Source: JASJGK01 sp033791585 | Lineage (GTDB): Bacteria > SAR324 > XYD2-FULL-50-16 | Assembly: GCA_033791585.1 (NCBI GenBank) | Contig: JASJGK010000264.1 | Location: forward strand, 1-18,141 | DNA length: 18,141 nucleotides | Direction of reading: 5' to 3' | Shown: piece by piece, positions 1-8,884 of the stretch | How the letters are laid out: the number at the start of each line of letters is the position of its first letter | Position numbering within the stretch: the first letter of the stretch is position 1 | Notes under the pieces: generated by a model | The model's database searches: none | What the model saw: only the letters and a program-made list of their open reading frames with translations | What the model was told of the DNA's origin: nothing | Made by a program: the position numbers and the translations under genes

Positions 1-612
1 CCACATGATATTTCTCGATTGAAAATCTCGATAGACAAAAAAGTCACAGTCTAAGTCAGCTAAGGGTTCGATCAAATGCTCTTGGATTTCCAACACCACT
101 CTTGAATTAAAAAGATTTAAAAAATCAAATCTTTGCACAAAGTTATCTTGGAAGTAGAGGATGTCTTCCACAAAAGATTTATGATTCATCTTGCGGTGCT
201 TCAAAAAGCTACCCATCATTTCAGGTAAATCCTGCTGGATACGAGGCATCAAATCAATGACAGACCTATAAGCGCTGGTCACCTTTTTACTATCTCCCTT
301 TTGAATCCAACCAGGTAGGACCTCAGCCAGATTTGTAGCCCCTAGATCTTCTGTCAGGTAGCAACCCATATCACTGCTCACAACTAAAATTTCAGGTGCA
401 GGCAGGCCAAGGGTTCTCATTCGCTTGGTGATATAAACAAAGGCCTCATTTTCTAAAAGGTCTTTATGTTCAACGCCAATCAGGGTTTTGTGATGGTGTT
501 TTTGGGGGGTAATGCGATAGATTTTGCGCTCTGAGCCGTCCCCTTGGAGCATTTCCCACTCATAGGGGCCTTGTAAAAAGTCTTGGCTCAGTTGTTTTAG
601 TTCATTTTCCAT
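1..612 (-). CDS. APH/choline-kinase-like phosphotransferase, 3' end cut by window
   Basis: This open frame starts at ATG 612-610 and runs off the left edge without a stop, giving 204 visible residues. An in-frame TAA four codons upstream makes this ATG the first possible start, although I see no Shine-Dalgarno site. The N-terminal part reads MENELKQLSQDFLQGPYEWE, followed by a GDGSERKIYRI stretch resembling the ATP-binding loop of aminoglycoside phosphotransferase-like kinases. The last visible residues are FFVYRDFQSRNIMW, which matches the catalytic loop of that fold: D is the presumed catalytic base and N a metal ligand, but Tyr replaces the usual His of HRD. The substrate is unknown; relatives act on sugars, amino sugars or choline. 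The missing part should hold the DFQ-type metal-binding motif. It begins 58 nt after the restored lepA stop, so it is probably the last visible gene of the rpoB-lepA unit. Confidence 0.72.
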   Translation of the reverse strand, partial: MENELKQLSQDFLQGPYEWEMLQGDGSERKIYRITPQKHHHKTLIGVEHKDLLENEAFVYITKRMRTLGLPAPEILVVSSDMGCYLTEDLGATNLAEVLPGWIQKGDSKKVTSAYRSVIDLMPRIQQDLPEMMGSFLKHRKMNHKSFVEDILYFQDNFVQRFDFLNLFNSRVVLEIQEHLIEPLADLDCDFFVYRDFQSRNIMW

Positions 613-670
613 GTCAAAGACTTAAAGGAAAAAAGGGTTTACTTCAAACAAAATAAAAAAGAAGGGGTTT

Positions 671-2502
671 TTACTCGCCACCAAGTTTCAAAATAGCCAA
701 AAAAGCCTCTTGGGGCACATCGACTTTTCCAAACTGTTTCATGCGCTTCTTGCCTTTTTCTGTCTGTCTAAAAGTTTCTTTTTACGGCTAATATCACCAC
801 CGTAGCATTTGGCGGTCACGTTTTTTCTCATGGCGCTAATGGTTTCACGAGCGACAATTTTAGCCCCAATGGTGGCTTGAATTGGAATTTCAAACATCTG
901 CCTAGGGATCAATTCTTTTAGTTTTTTAGCCAGTTCACGGCCTCGATACTCAGCTTTATCTTTGTGAATGATTATAGACAAAGCATCAACTAATTCACCA
1001 TTGAGCATGATATCCATCTTCACCAAATTTGCAGTTCTGTAATCTAACAGTTCATAGTCAAAACTAGCATATCCCTGGGTAATGGACTTTAAAATGTCGT
1101 AAAAGTTATAAACAATCTCATTTAACGGGAAATGAAAGTGCAAGTTTACACGATCGGAATTGATATAGGTCATAGACTGCTGGATACCACGACGCTCCAA
1201 CCCAAGCTTCATCACGGCACCGATATAGCTTTTAGGGGTAATGATATTGGCAGAAATAAAAGGTTCTTGGATTTTATCTATACTGGTAACATCAGGAAGT
1301 TCTGAAGGGTTTTCAATCCGAAGCATCTTACCTTTTACCGTATGAACCTCGTAAATTACCGTTGGCGAGGTAATTAAAAGGTCTAGATCAAATTCACGCT
1401 CCAAACGCTCTTGCACAATTTCCATGTGCAGCAAGCCTAAGAACCCACACCGAAAACCAAAGCCCAAGGCAACAGAAGTTTCTGCCTCAAAAATAATAGC
1501 TGAGTCATTCAAAGACAAACGGGCTAGGGCTTCCTTTAAATCAGGGAAGTCGTTGGCATCAACAGGGTAAATGCCAGCAAAAACCATAGGCTTCACTTCA
1601 GTGTAACCTTGCAGAGCTTCTTTAGCAGGTGCATTTGCCAAGGTAATAGTATCCCCAATTTTCACATCAGCGATATTCTTAATGGAGGCAGATAAAAAGC
1701 CTACTTCACCAGCATGCAGGGCATCGACATCCATTTTTGCGGGGGTGAACTTGCCAAGATTCGTAATCTGGTATTCCTTTTCTGTGATCATAAACCTCAC
1801 AGTGGAATGGGCTGGTAAAACTCCTGTCATTACACGAAATAGGGCCACGATTCCCAAATAAGGATCAAACCAAGAATCAAAAATCAGGCACTTTAAGGGG
1901 GCATCCAAATCACCATCTGGTGCAGGGATTAATTCTACAACCTGCTCTAAAATTTCTTCAATGCCAATCCCAGATTTGGCACTTGCATGGACAGCTTTAC
2001 TGGCATCAATGCCGACTATTTCTTCAATTTCTAAGGCTACTCGGTCAGGCTCTGCTGCTGGGAGATCGATCTTATTTAGTACAGGTACAATTTCTAGATC
2101 TTGCTCCACTGCTAGGTAGACATTAGCCAAGGTTTGGGCTTCCACCCCTTGGGCAGCATCCACCACCAAAAGTGCACCTTCACAGGCGGCTAAGGACCGA
2201 CTAACCTCGTAGGTAAAATCCACATGGCCCGGCGTATCAATCAAGTTGAGTTGGTAGGTTTTGCCGTCTTTAGCATTATAGTTGATCGAGACGGTCTGGG
2301 CCTTAATGGTAATGCCCCTTTCTCGCTCAATATCCATATTATCTAAAAATTGCGCCTGGGAATCTCTGTCAGAGACAGCCCCAGTAAAACCTAACAGCCG
2401 GTCTGCCAGAGTCGACTTTCCATGGTCTATATGGGCAATAATACAAAAATTTCGAATTCTACTTTGTTGTTCTTTGGTAAATATTACCTTTGACTTAGCC
2501 AA
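671..2502 (-). CDS. lepA: Elongation factor 4 (LepA), frameshifted near 3' end
   Basis: LepA/EF4 is a ribosome-binding translational GTPase that affects initiation and elongation. The uninterrupted frame (739-2502, 587 residues) shows the P-loop AHIDHGKST at residues 23-31, switch I region RERGITIKAQ, DTPGHVDF from D89, NKID at 143-146 and SAKSG near 174, followed by the EF-G-like and LepA-specific domains. It stops with TGA at 741-739, straight after LLDRQKKARSA. The expected LepA C-terminus (GKKRMKQFGKVDVPQEAFLA, then ILKLGGE and TAA at 673-671) lies one frame away. Adding one A to the A5 run at 759-755 restores a 610-residue protein of normal family length. The start is TTG at 2502-2500, preceded by GGGGA with 6-nt spacing; a TGA lies two codons upstream and there is no nearby in-frame ATG. 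It overlaps the ilvH end by 8 nt, suggesting translational coupling. Confidence 0.9.
755..759 (-). other. Apparent one-base deletion in lepA A5 run
   Basis: On the minus strand the codons read CAG AAA AAG GCA AGA AGC GCA TGA. With a sixth A they read CAG AAA AAA GGC AAG AAG CGC ATG and continue into a typical LepA C-terminus. A homopolymer length error in the assembly, a true mutation, or recoding could explain this. The context G AAA AAG is not the efficient A AAA AAG slippery heptamer, so efficient programmed frameshifting is less likely. Confidence 0.85.
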
Positions 2503-2992
2503 TCTTCATCCCCAGCTTACCCGTTCGGATTGATTCCAGAACCTTGTAGCTTTGTAATTGTTCAAAAACCTTTTCAATCTTTTTTTCACTTCCAGAAAAT
2601 TCTACAATCAACTGTCCATGCCCTGAATCCAACATACGGCCACCATAAAAGTCAACGATCTCGTTGATAGCCTTTGCCTCTTCATTACCCTTTTCATCTT
2701 TAGTGCTGTGTGCCAGCTTTACTATAGCAAATTCACGCATTACAGACTGTGCAGGGTCTAAATCTGTAGCCGTTAAAACCTGAATAAGTTTCTGGCTCTG
2801 CTTTCTAATTTGTTCTAAAACCTCGCCGTCCCCACGAACCACAATCGTAAACCGACTGATCCCAGGGATATGGGTGTGGCCCACAGTCAAGCTGTCCACG
2901 TTAAAACCTCTACGGCTAAAAAGAGTAGAGATCCGGCTCAAAACGCCAGGTTTATCTTCAACCTCAAGGCTGATAATATGTCTCTCTCTCAT
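2495..2992 (-). CDS. ilvH: Acetolactate synthase small (regulatory) subunit
   Basis: IlvH binds the acetolactate synthase catalytic subunit, activates it, and usually confers feedback inhibition by valine. The 165-residue protein has the normal family length. The N-terminal ACT domain is clear: HIISLEVEDKPGVLSRIS, then LFSRRGFNVDSLTVG with the conserved RGxN turn, and HIPGISRFTIVV. A second ACT-like domain starts near MREFAIVKLA (about residue 85) and runs to a GKLGMKIG end. In the first loop, Lys stands where E. coli IlvH has the Asn of its ENESG valine-site loop, so valine sensitivity cannot be assumed. The ATG directly abuts the ilvB TAG stop, and TTAGGAAGCTAG just upstream offers an AGGAA Shine-Dalgarno site inside the ilvB end. 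The 3' end overlaps the lepA start. Confidence 0.94.
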   Translation of the reverse strand: MRERHIISLEVEDKPGVLSRISTLFSRRGFNVDSLTVGHTHIPGISRFTIVVRGDGEVLEQIRKQSQKLIQVLTATDLDPAQSVMREFAIVKLAHSTKDEKGNEEAKAINEIVDFYGGRMLDSGHGQLIVEFSGSEKKIEKVFEQLQSYKVLESIRTGKLGMKIG

Positions 2993-4651
2993 CTAGCTTC
3001 CTAAGGCTTTTAAGTGGGCCGAGTTGGCAATTTTTGCAATGTCAAAATCTATAATACAAGGCTTGCGTGAAGCAATGGCTTTATTGATTATAGGGAAGAT
3101 CATTTCTTGGTGATGCACCTCGTAACCAGTACCCCCCATGGACTCAGCAAATTTTATATAGTCCATTGATTTACCCAAATCATGAACCGTGTGGCGCTCG
3201 CCATACTTCATGTTTTGCAATTCCCTAATCATAGATAATCGTTGGTCATTGATGATCATCACCACTATGGGGATTTGGTGCTCTACAGCAACCAAAAACT
3301 CTTGCATGTTCATCATAAATGACCCATCGCCACTTACATTTACCACAGTTGTGCCACGGTCGGCAAACCAAGCGCCAATGGCGGCTGGTAGGCCAAAACC
3401 CATGGTGCCCAGTCCAGCTGAGGTGATCAAGGGTAGGTGTTTGGGGTTGGTACAATAATGATTGGCCCACATTTGGTGGCGGCCAACATCGGTTGTCACA
3501 TGTAGCTTTTGGTCCATTTGAGACAAGGCCTTTAACACTACCTCTAAAACTTCGGCGTTGTCAGAAGTTGGCAGCATGTGCTCAATTTTTTTACCTTTTT
3601 TCCAGGCTACAACATCTTCACGGATAGGCTTTTCGTCAATGCGCTCATTGATGATCTGCAAGGTTTCTTTTACATCGCCAACGATAGGGATATCCACCTT
3701 TTGGATTTTTCCAATTTCAGCAGGGTCGATATCGAGATGAATCAACTTGGCATTTTGTGCAAACATGCCTTTTGCCACAGTGGAGCGATTTCCAAGTTTA
3801 GTTCCTATGGCAACTATTAGATCAGCTTCCTTCTGGACAATATCATTGGCCAATTGGTTTCCATGGGTCCCAATCATACCAATATATAGAGGGTCATCCA
3901 CAGGAATCACGCCCGTGCCTAGTAAAGTACGAACTACAGGCAATTGGGACTTTCTAACAAACTCTAATAATTCAGGGATAGCCCGAGAAAGCACAATGCC
4001 GCCTCCGATCAAAACAATAGGTCGTTCGGCATTTTTGATGGCTTTTATGGCCTTTTTAATCTGGCCAATGTTACCTTTAGTGGTTGGTTTATAGCCTGGC
4101 AAATTCGGCCTTTCATCAAAATCAAAGGGGAACTTTGCAGCTAATAAATCCACAGGAAAGTCGATTAAACAAGGGCCTTTGCGGCCAGTATTGGCAACAT
4201 AAAAAGCCGTTTCCAAAGCTAGTACCAACTCCGAGTTATTACGTATTAACTCATTATGTTTGGTTACAGGCATGGTGATATTAAAGCAATCCACTTCTTG
4301 GAAGGCATCAGTACCAATATTTTCACGGGGAATTTGACCTGTTAAGGCCACAATAGGAATAGAATCTAATAAAGCATCAGCGAGACCTGTAACCAAATTG
4401 GTTGCACCAGGTCCACTGGTTGCTAATACTACGCCGGGTGCGTGTTTGACCCGAGCATAGCCTTCTGCCATGTGAATTGACCCCTGTTCATGTCGGCTTA
4501 AAACCGGTTGAACTTTAGAGCCAATCAAAGCATCAAAAATGGGCAGGTTGGCACCGCCCGGATAACCAAATAGAACCTCAACACCCTTTTCTTCTAAGAT
4601 TTTAACAAGGGCTTCTGCCCCTGTTAGTTCTTGTTGTGCGCCAAGATCCAT
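2993..4651 (-). CDS. ilvB: Acetolactate synthase large (catalytic) subunit
   Basis: This ThDP- and normally FAD-dependent enzyme condenses two pyruvates to 2-acetolactate (valine/leucine) or pyruvate with 2-ketobutyrate (isoleucine). The 552-residue protein has the N-terminal ThDP PYR domain with catalytic Glu E55 in LSRHEQGSIHMAEGYAR, a central domain with RTLLGTGVIP and GTHGNQLAN, and the C-terminal PP domain with GDGS at 441-444 and Asn468 of the metal-binding motif. In the substrate region it reads LSMIRELQNMKYGERH, where most anabolic enzymes have GMVRQWQ, so Leu478 replaces the usual Trp. The MKYGERH and IKFAESMGG stretches recall catabolic acetolactate synthases, but the adjacent ilvH supports an anabolic role. 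The start ATG follows AAGGAG with 4-nt spacing, and rpoC ends only 22 nt upstream, so it is probably expressed from the rpoB promoter. Confidence 0.92.
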   Translation of the reverse strand: MDLGAQQELTGAEALVKILEEKGVEVLFGYPGGANLPIFDALIGSKVQPVLSRHEQGSIHMAEGYARVKHAPGVVLATSGPGATNLVTGLADALLDSIPIVALTGQIPRENIGTDAFQEVDCFNITMPVTKHNELIRNNSELVLALETAFYVANTGRKGPCLIDFPVDLLAAKFPFDFDERPNLPGYKPTTKGNIGQIKKAIKAIKNAERPIVLIGGGIVLSRAIPELLEFVRKSQLPVVRTLLGTGVIPVDDPLYIGMIGTHGNQLANDIVQKEADLIVAIGTKLGNRSTVAKGMFAQNAKLIHLDIDPAEIGKIQKVDIPIVGDVKETLQIINERIDEKPIREDVVAWKKGKKIEHMLPTSDNAEVLEVVLKALSQMDQKLHVTTDVGRHQMWANHYCTNPKHLPLITSAGLGTMGFGLPAAIGAWFADRGTTVVNVSGDGSFMMNMQEFLVAVEHQIPIVVMIINDQRLSMIRELQNMKYGERHTVHDLGKSMDYIKFAESMGGTGYEVHHQEMIFPIINKAIASRKPCIIDFDIAKIANSAHLKALGS

Positions 4652-4655
4652 GGCT

Positions 4656-4661
4656 CTCCTT
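4656..4661 (-). promoter_or_regulatory. ilvB Shine-Dalgarno site
   Basis: AAGGAG lies 4 nt before the ilvB ATG, inside the 22-nt gap after the rpoC stop. The rest of the gap is the AT-rich TCATTTATATAT. There is no room for a full promoter outside rpoC, which argues for cotranscription. Confidence 0.7.
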
Positions 4662-4673
4662 ATATATAAATGA

Positions 4674-7600
4674 CTAATCTGCTAATTTCGTCCGATCACT
4701 ATAATCTTCAAAATCGACAGTTTCATCGTCTTCGTCTTTACTCGTTTCAAGTGCGATCTTTGCACGAAGCTCAGCTGCAATAGCATCTGCTTCTTCTTGA
4801 CCAGGGGCATGGTAGTTGTAAGCCACATCCTTGGTGAAACCTGTTCCAGCAGGAATCAAACGACCAATAATTACGTTTTCTTTCAGACCTTTAAAGGTAT
4901 CTACCTTAGCATTAATTGCAGCTTCGGTTAACACTTTTGTAGTTTCCTGAAATGACGCAGCACTAATAAAGGAATCGGTGCTCAAGGCTGCCTTAGTAAT
5001 ACCAAGTAACATTGGCTCACCAATAGCAGGCCTTAGGCCTTCATCCAGTAACTTAACGTTTGCAACTTCTAGCAGCGGCTTACTTACAGCTTCACCAACT
5101 AGGAAGTTAGAGTCACCAGGCTCAAGGATCTTAATCTTCCTTAACATCTGGCGTGCAATGGTTTCAATGTGCTTATCGTTGATACGCACACCTTGGAGTC
5201 GGTACACTTCCTGAACCTCGTTCACCAAGAACTTCTGTAGTTCTTTCATACCCTTCACTCGAAGGATATCGTGAGGGTTAGCACTACCGTCTGTTAAAGG
5301 CTCGCCTGTTCGGACGTAATCACCTTCAACCACAATAACGTGCTTACCTTTTGGTACAAGGTACTCTCTAGGCTCGCCAATTTCTGGGCGAACAATGAGT
5401 CTACGCTTACGTCTTAAATCTTCACCAAATTCCACAGTTCCATCAATATCAGAAATCTGACTTGGGTCCTTTGGGCTTCGAGCTTCAAAGAGTTCAGCAA
5501 CACGAGGAAGACCACCAGTAATATCCTTGTTCTTCGTGGTTTCACGAGGGACACGGGCTAGGATATCCCCAGGTTTAACTTCATCACCAGGTGTGACCAT
5601 CAATTCGGCCTTGTTTGGTAAGTAGAAACCTTGGTGCGCTCTACCATCGTCTTTCTTGAGTTCTTTACCCGTCTTAGTATTTCTAATCTGGATTCGAGGC
5701 TTCAAGTTGTGATCAGGTGCTTCCGTAATTACACGACGTTCGTAGCCAGTATCTTCTGCTTTTTGGATTCGAAGAGTTTTACCTTCTTCAATATCTTCAA
5801 AGCGGATTTTACCTTCCAAATCGTTAATGATCGGCATGGAGAACGGGTCCCATTCAGCTATACGATCACCTTTTTTAATCTTATCTCCATCGTTGAAGAA
5901 GATTTGTGAACCTACAGGTAGTAAGTGCTTGTCTACTTCTCGACCTAGATCATCTTTTAGGCCAATTTCACTTTTTCTACTAAATAGAATCTTAACACCT
6001 TCACGGTTGATAACTGTTTTTGCGTCAGTATAAAATAATGTACCAGCAGAACGAGCTTCCCAGAAGGTTGCTTCAACCTTTCTAGATGCTGTACCACCAA
6101 TGTGGAAGGTACGCATTGTAAGCTGTGTTCCAGGCTCACCAATCGACTGAGCAGCAACAACACCTACGGCTTCACCAACAGAAACCAGACCGCCCTTACC
6201 AAGATCACGACCATAACAAAGGGCACAAATTCCCTCTTTAGCCTGACAGGTAAGTACTGATCTAATGCCCACACGATCAATACCCAATTGGTCAAATAGA
6301 TCAATATGGTCTTCTGTAATGAAAGCACCATGAGGCAAGACAACATTGCCATTTAATGGGTCAATAACATCTTCAGTAGTAATCCGACCTAAGACACGAT
6401 CACCTAACTTCACAATAACTTCACCGTTTTCTAGTAAAGGCTCCATCAAGATGCCTTCGTGAGACCCGCAATCATGGATTGAGATCACACTATCTTGGGC
6501 AACATCTACCAATCTTCTGGTTAAGTAACCTGAGTTGGCAGTTTTTAGAGCTGTATCAGCTAGACCCTTACGGGCACCGTGAGTTGAAATAAAGTACTGG
6601 GCTACGTTTAGCCCCTCGCGGAAGTTCGCAGTAATCGGAGTCTCAATAATTTCACCAGTCGGCTTGGCCATTAGACCACGCATACCACCTAACTGACGAG
6701 ACTGGTGTTCCGAACCACGGGCACCAGAGTCAGCCATAACATAAATTGGGTTAGGTAGGGGTAAGCCTTCCAAACCAATTTTTTCTTGGGCCATAGCCTT
6801 TTTCATAGCTTCACCAACTTCGTTGGTAATCTTAGACCAAATATCAATAACCTTATTGTATCTCTCACCATCGGTGATGATACCATTCTCATGCTGGTGT
6901 AGAATTTCTTCTACTTCTTCTTGACCACGCTTAAGTAAAGGGTCCTTTTCAGGAGGAATAACCATATCGTGCATAGAGATAGAAAAACCAGCTTTTGCAG
7001 CATGGTAGAAGCCCAATGTCTTGAGGATATCAAGCATTTTTACGGTCTTCACATTTCCAGCAATACGGAAGGAATGATCAATCAAGTTTTCCAAATCTTT
7101 TTTCTTAAAGAGTTGGTTGATAGCAGCAAATGGAATATCGTCTGGAATTCCATCATAAAGAAGTACACGGCCTGTAGTTGTTTCAACTAGGTCTTCACCT
7201 TCTTTCAAGCGTACTTTGATTTTAGCTTGCAAGTGAATTAAACCATGGTCAAAAGCGCATAATACGTCTTCAGGACTACCAAAAATTTTGCCTTCGCCTC
7301 TAGCGCCAGTTGTGGCCCGAGTTAACCAGTAAATACCTAAAACCATATCCTGTGTAGGAGTCATGGCTGGTTTACCAGTTGCAGGAGAAAGAATGTTGTT
7401 GGTTGCCATCATCAAGACTCTAGCTTCCATCTGCGCTTCCACAGAAAGAGGAAGGTGAACAGCCATCTGGTCACCATCGAAGTCAGCGTTAAAAGCGGAA
7501 CATACAAGTGGGTGCAGAGTAACAGCCTTGCCTTCGATCAATGTCGGCATAAAAGCTTGGATACCTAACCTGTGCAAAGTTGGAGCACGGTTCAGCATAA

Positions 7601-8852
7601 TTGGGTGATCAATGATCACAGCATCTAATGCTGGCCAGATATCTGGATCTGCATTTTCAACTAATTTTTTAGCCACCTTAATGGTTGCGGCCTTGCCATG
7701 TTCAATAAGCCAGTTAAAGATAAAAGGCTTGAACAATTCAAGGGCCATCTTTTTTGGTAAACCACACTGGTTCAATTTTAAATCAGGACCAACTACAATT
7801 ACGGTACGGCCAGAATAATCGACACGTTTACCTAGTAAGTTCTGACGGAAACGCCCAGTTTTACCTTTTAAAGAGTCACTCAAAGACTTGAGTGGTCTTT
7901 TGTTTGTCCCTAAGATAGGACGTCCACGACGGCCGTTATCAAACAAAGCATCAACTGCTTCTTGCAACATCCGCTTTTCGTTTTTCACGATGATTTCAGG
8001 AGCATTTAAGTCCATCAATCTTTTAAGGCGGTTATTCCTGTGGATTACTCTTCTGTATAAATCATTCAAGTCACTGGTTGCAAAACGACCACCTTCGAGG
8101 GGTACTAGTGGGCGCAACTCAGGGCTGATTACGGGGATCACATCTAAGATCATGTTAGACGGGTTTAAACCCGACTTCTTGAAAGATTCAACAATCTTTA
8201 GGCGCTTAATGATTTTTTTACGTTTTGCTTCACTAGAAACTTCTCTCAAATCCTCACGGAGTTGCTCAGAAATTTCTAAAATATTCATTTCCTCTAAAAT
8301 TTCTTTAATAGACTCGGCACCCATACCAGCCTGAAACTCAGGATCTTCTTCCATAAACTGGGAGTAGGTTTCTTCATCAATAATCTGATGCATCTCAAGC
8401 TCAGTATTACCTGGGTTAAGAACAATATAGGCATCAAAGTATAAAACTCTTTCTAAATCACGAAGAGTCATATCAAGGATATTAGCTAGTCTTGAAGGTA
8501 GGCCCTTCAAAAACCAAACGTGACTCACGGGGCATGCTAATTTTACATGTCCTAGGCGCTCACGCCGAACTTTCGATTGAATCACTTCCACACCACACTT
8601 TTCGCAAGTGATGCCTCTGTGTTTCATTCTTTTGTATTTCCCGCAAATACACTCGTAATCATTTACAGGACCAAAGATTTTACCGCAAAATAAGCCATCT
8701 CTTTCAGGCTTAAAAGTACGGTAATTGATAGTCTCAGATGTTTTAATTTCACCGTGGGACCAAGAGAGAATTTGCTCCGATGAGGCAAGACTAATCCTGA
8801 CTGCATGGTATTCCAATGGGTCAATGCTCTCGTTATATACTTGTTGGTTCAA
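4674..8852 (-). CDS. rpoC: RNA polymerase subunit beta'
   Basis: The 1392-residue beta' subunit forms the catalytic cleft of RNA polymerase with beta. The first zinc site is C68, C70, C83 and C86. The catalytic NADFDGD is at 455-461, with three Asp residues binding the active-site magnesium. The second zinc site is C795, C869, C876 and C879 (CQAKEGICALC). The bridge-helix/trigger-loop segments GARGSEHQSRQLGGMRGLM and FISTHGARKGLADTALKTA, and VVAAQSIGEPGTQLTMRTFH, are all intact. Length and architecture match proteobacterial RpoC. The chosen start is TTG at 8852-8850, encoding MNQQVYNE, preceded by AGGAG with 6-nt spacing. The protein ends in an acidic tail, DEDDETVDFEDYSDRTKLAD. The gap from the rpoB stop is 32 nt. 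Confidence 0.97.
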   Translation of the reverse strand: MNQQVYNESIDPLEYHAVRISLASSEQILSWSHGEIKTSETINYRTFKPERDGLFCGKIFGPVNDYECICGKYKRMKHRGITCEKCGVEVIQSKVRRERLGHVKLACPVSHVWFLKGLPSRLANILDMTLRDLERVLYFDAYIVLNPGNTELEMHQIIDEETYSQFMEEDPEFQAGMGAESIKEILEEMNILEISEQLREDLREVSSEAKRKKIIKRLKIVESFKKSGLNPSNMILDVIPVISPELRPLVPLEGGRFATSDLNDLYRRVIHRNNRLKRLMDLNAPEIIVKNEKRMLQEAVDALFDNGRRGRPILGTNKRPLKSLSDSLKGKTGRFRQNLLGKRVDYSGRTVIVVGPDLKLNQCGLPKKMALELFKPFIFNWLIEHGKAATIKVAKKLVENADPDIWPALDAVIIDHPIMLNRAPTLHRLGIQAFMPTLIEGKAVTLHPLVCSAFNADFDGDQMAVHLPLSVEAQMEARVLMMATNNILSPATGKPAMTPTQDMVLGIYWLTRATTGARGEGKIFGSPEDVLCAFDHGLIHLQAKIKVRLKEGEDLVETTTGRVLLYDGIPDDIPFAAINQLFKKKDLENLIDHSFRIAGNVKTVKMLDILKTLGFYHAAKAGFSISMHDMVIPPEKDPLLKRGQEEVEEILHQHENGIITDGERYNKVIDIWSKITNEVGEAMKKAMAQEKIGLEGLPLPNPIYVMADSGARGSEHQSRQLGGMRGLMAKPTGEIIETPITANFREGLNVAQYFISTHGARKGLADTALKTANSGYLTRRLVDVAQDSVISIHDCGSHEGILMEPLLENGEVIVKLGDRVLGRITTEDVIDPLNGNVVLPHGAFITEDHIDLFDQLGIDRVGIRSVLTCQAKEGICALCYGRDLGKGGLVSVGEAVGVVAAQSIGEPGTQLTMRTFHIGGTASRKVEATFWEARSAGTLFYTDAKTVINREGVKILFSRKSEIGLKDDLGREVDKHLLPVGSQIFFNDGDKIKKGDRIAEWDPFSMPIINDLEGKIRFEDIEEGKTLRIQKAEDTGYERRVITEAPDHNLKPRIQIRNTKTGKELKKDDGRAHQGFYLPNKAELMVTPGDEVKPGDILARVPRETTKNKDITGGLPRVAELFEARSPKDPSQISDIDGTVEFGEDLRRKRRLIVRPEIGEPREYLVPKGKHVIVVEGDYVRTGEPLTDGSANPHDILRVKGMKELQKFLVNEVQEVYRLQGVRINDKHIETIARQMLRKIKILEPGDSNFLVGEAVSKPLLEVANVKLLDEGLRPAIGEPMLLGITKAALSTDSFISAASFQETTKVLTEAAINAKVDTFKGLKENVIIGRLIPAGTGFTKDVAYNYHAPGQEEADAIAAELRAKIALETSKDEDDETVDFEDYSDRTKLAD

Positions 8853-8858
8853 GGATAT

Positions 8859-8863
8859 CTCCT
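8859..8863 (-). promoter_or_regulatory. Shine-Dalgarno site that fixes the rpoC TTG start
   Basis: TTAGGAGATATCC precedes TTG at 8852-8850, placing AGGAG 6 nt before the initiator. No ATG lies within the adjacent codons of the reading frame, so TTG is the best-supported start. Confidence 0.7.
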
Positions 8864-8884
8864 AACTGGGTTTGAAATTAATTA

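Noticed and set aside
753..762. Efficient programmed -1 frameshifting in lepA
   Set aside because: The context is G AAA AAG rather than A AAA AAG, I saw no clear downstream stimulatory stem, and LepA is not known to need frameshifting. Sequence error or mutation is more likely, though not proven.
3747..4094. 115-codon plus-strand frame inside ilvB
   Set aside because: Antisense shadow of the acetolactate synthase gene, with no recognisable domain or promoter.
5631..5909. Frames on both strands within rpoC and rpoB of 60-90 codons
   Set aside because: All lie inside intact conserved genes and show no independent coding evidence.
7888..8334. 148-codon plus-strand frame inside rpoC
   Set aside because: It lies antisense within a strongly conserved part of rpoC, has no family resemblance, and is explained by codon bias on the opposite strand.
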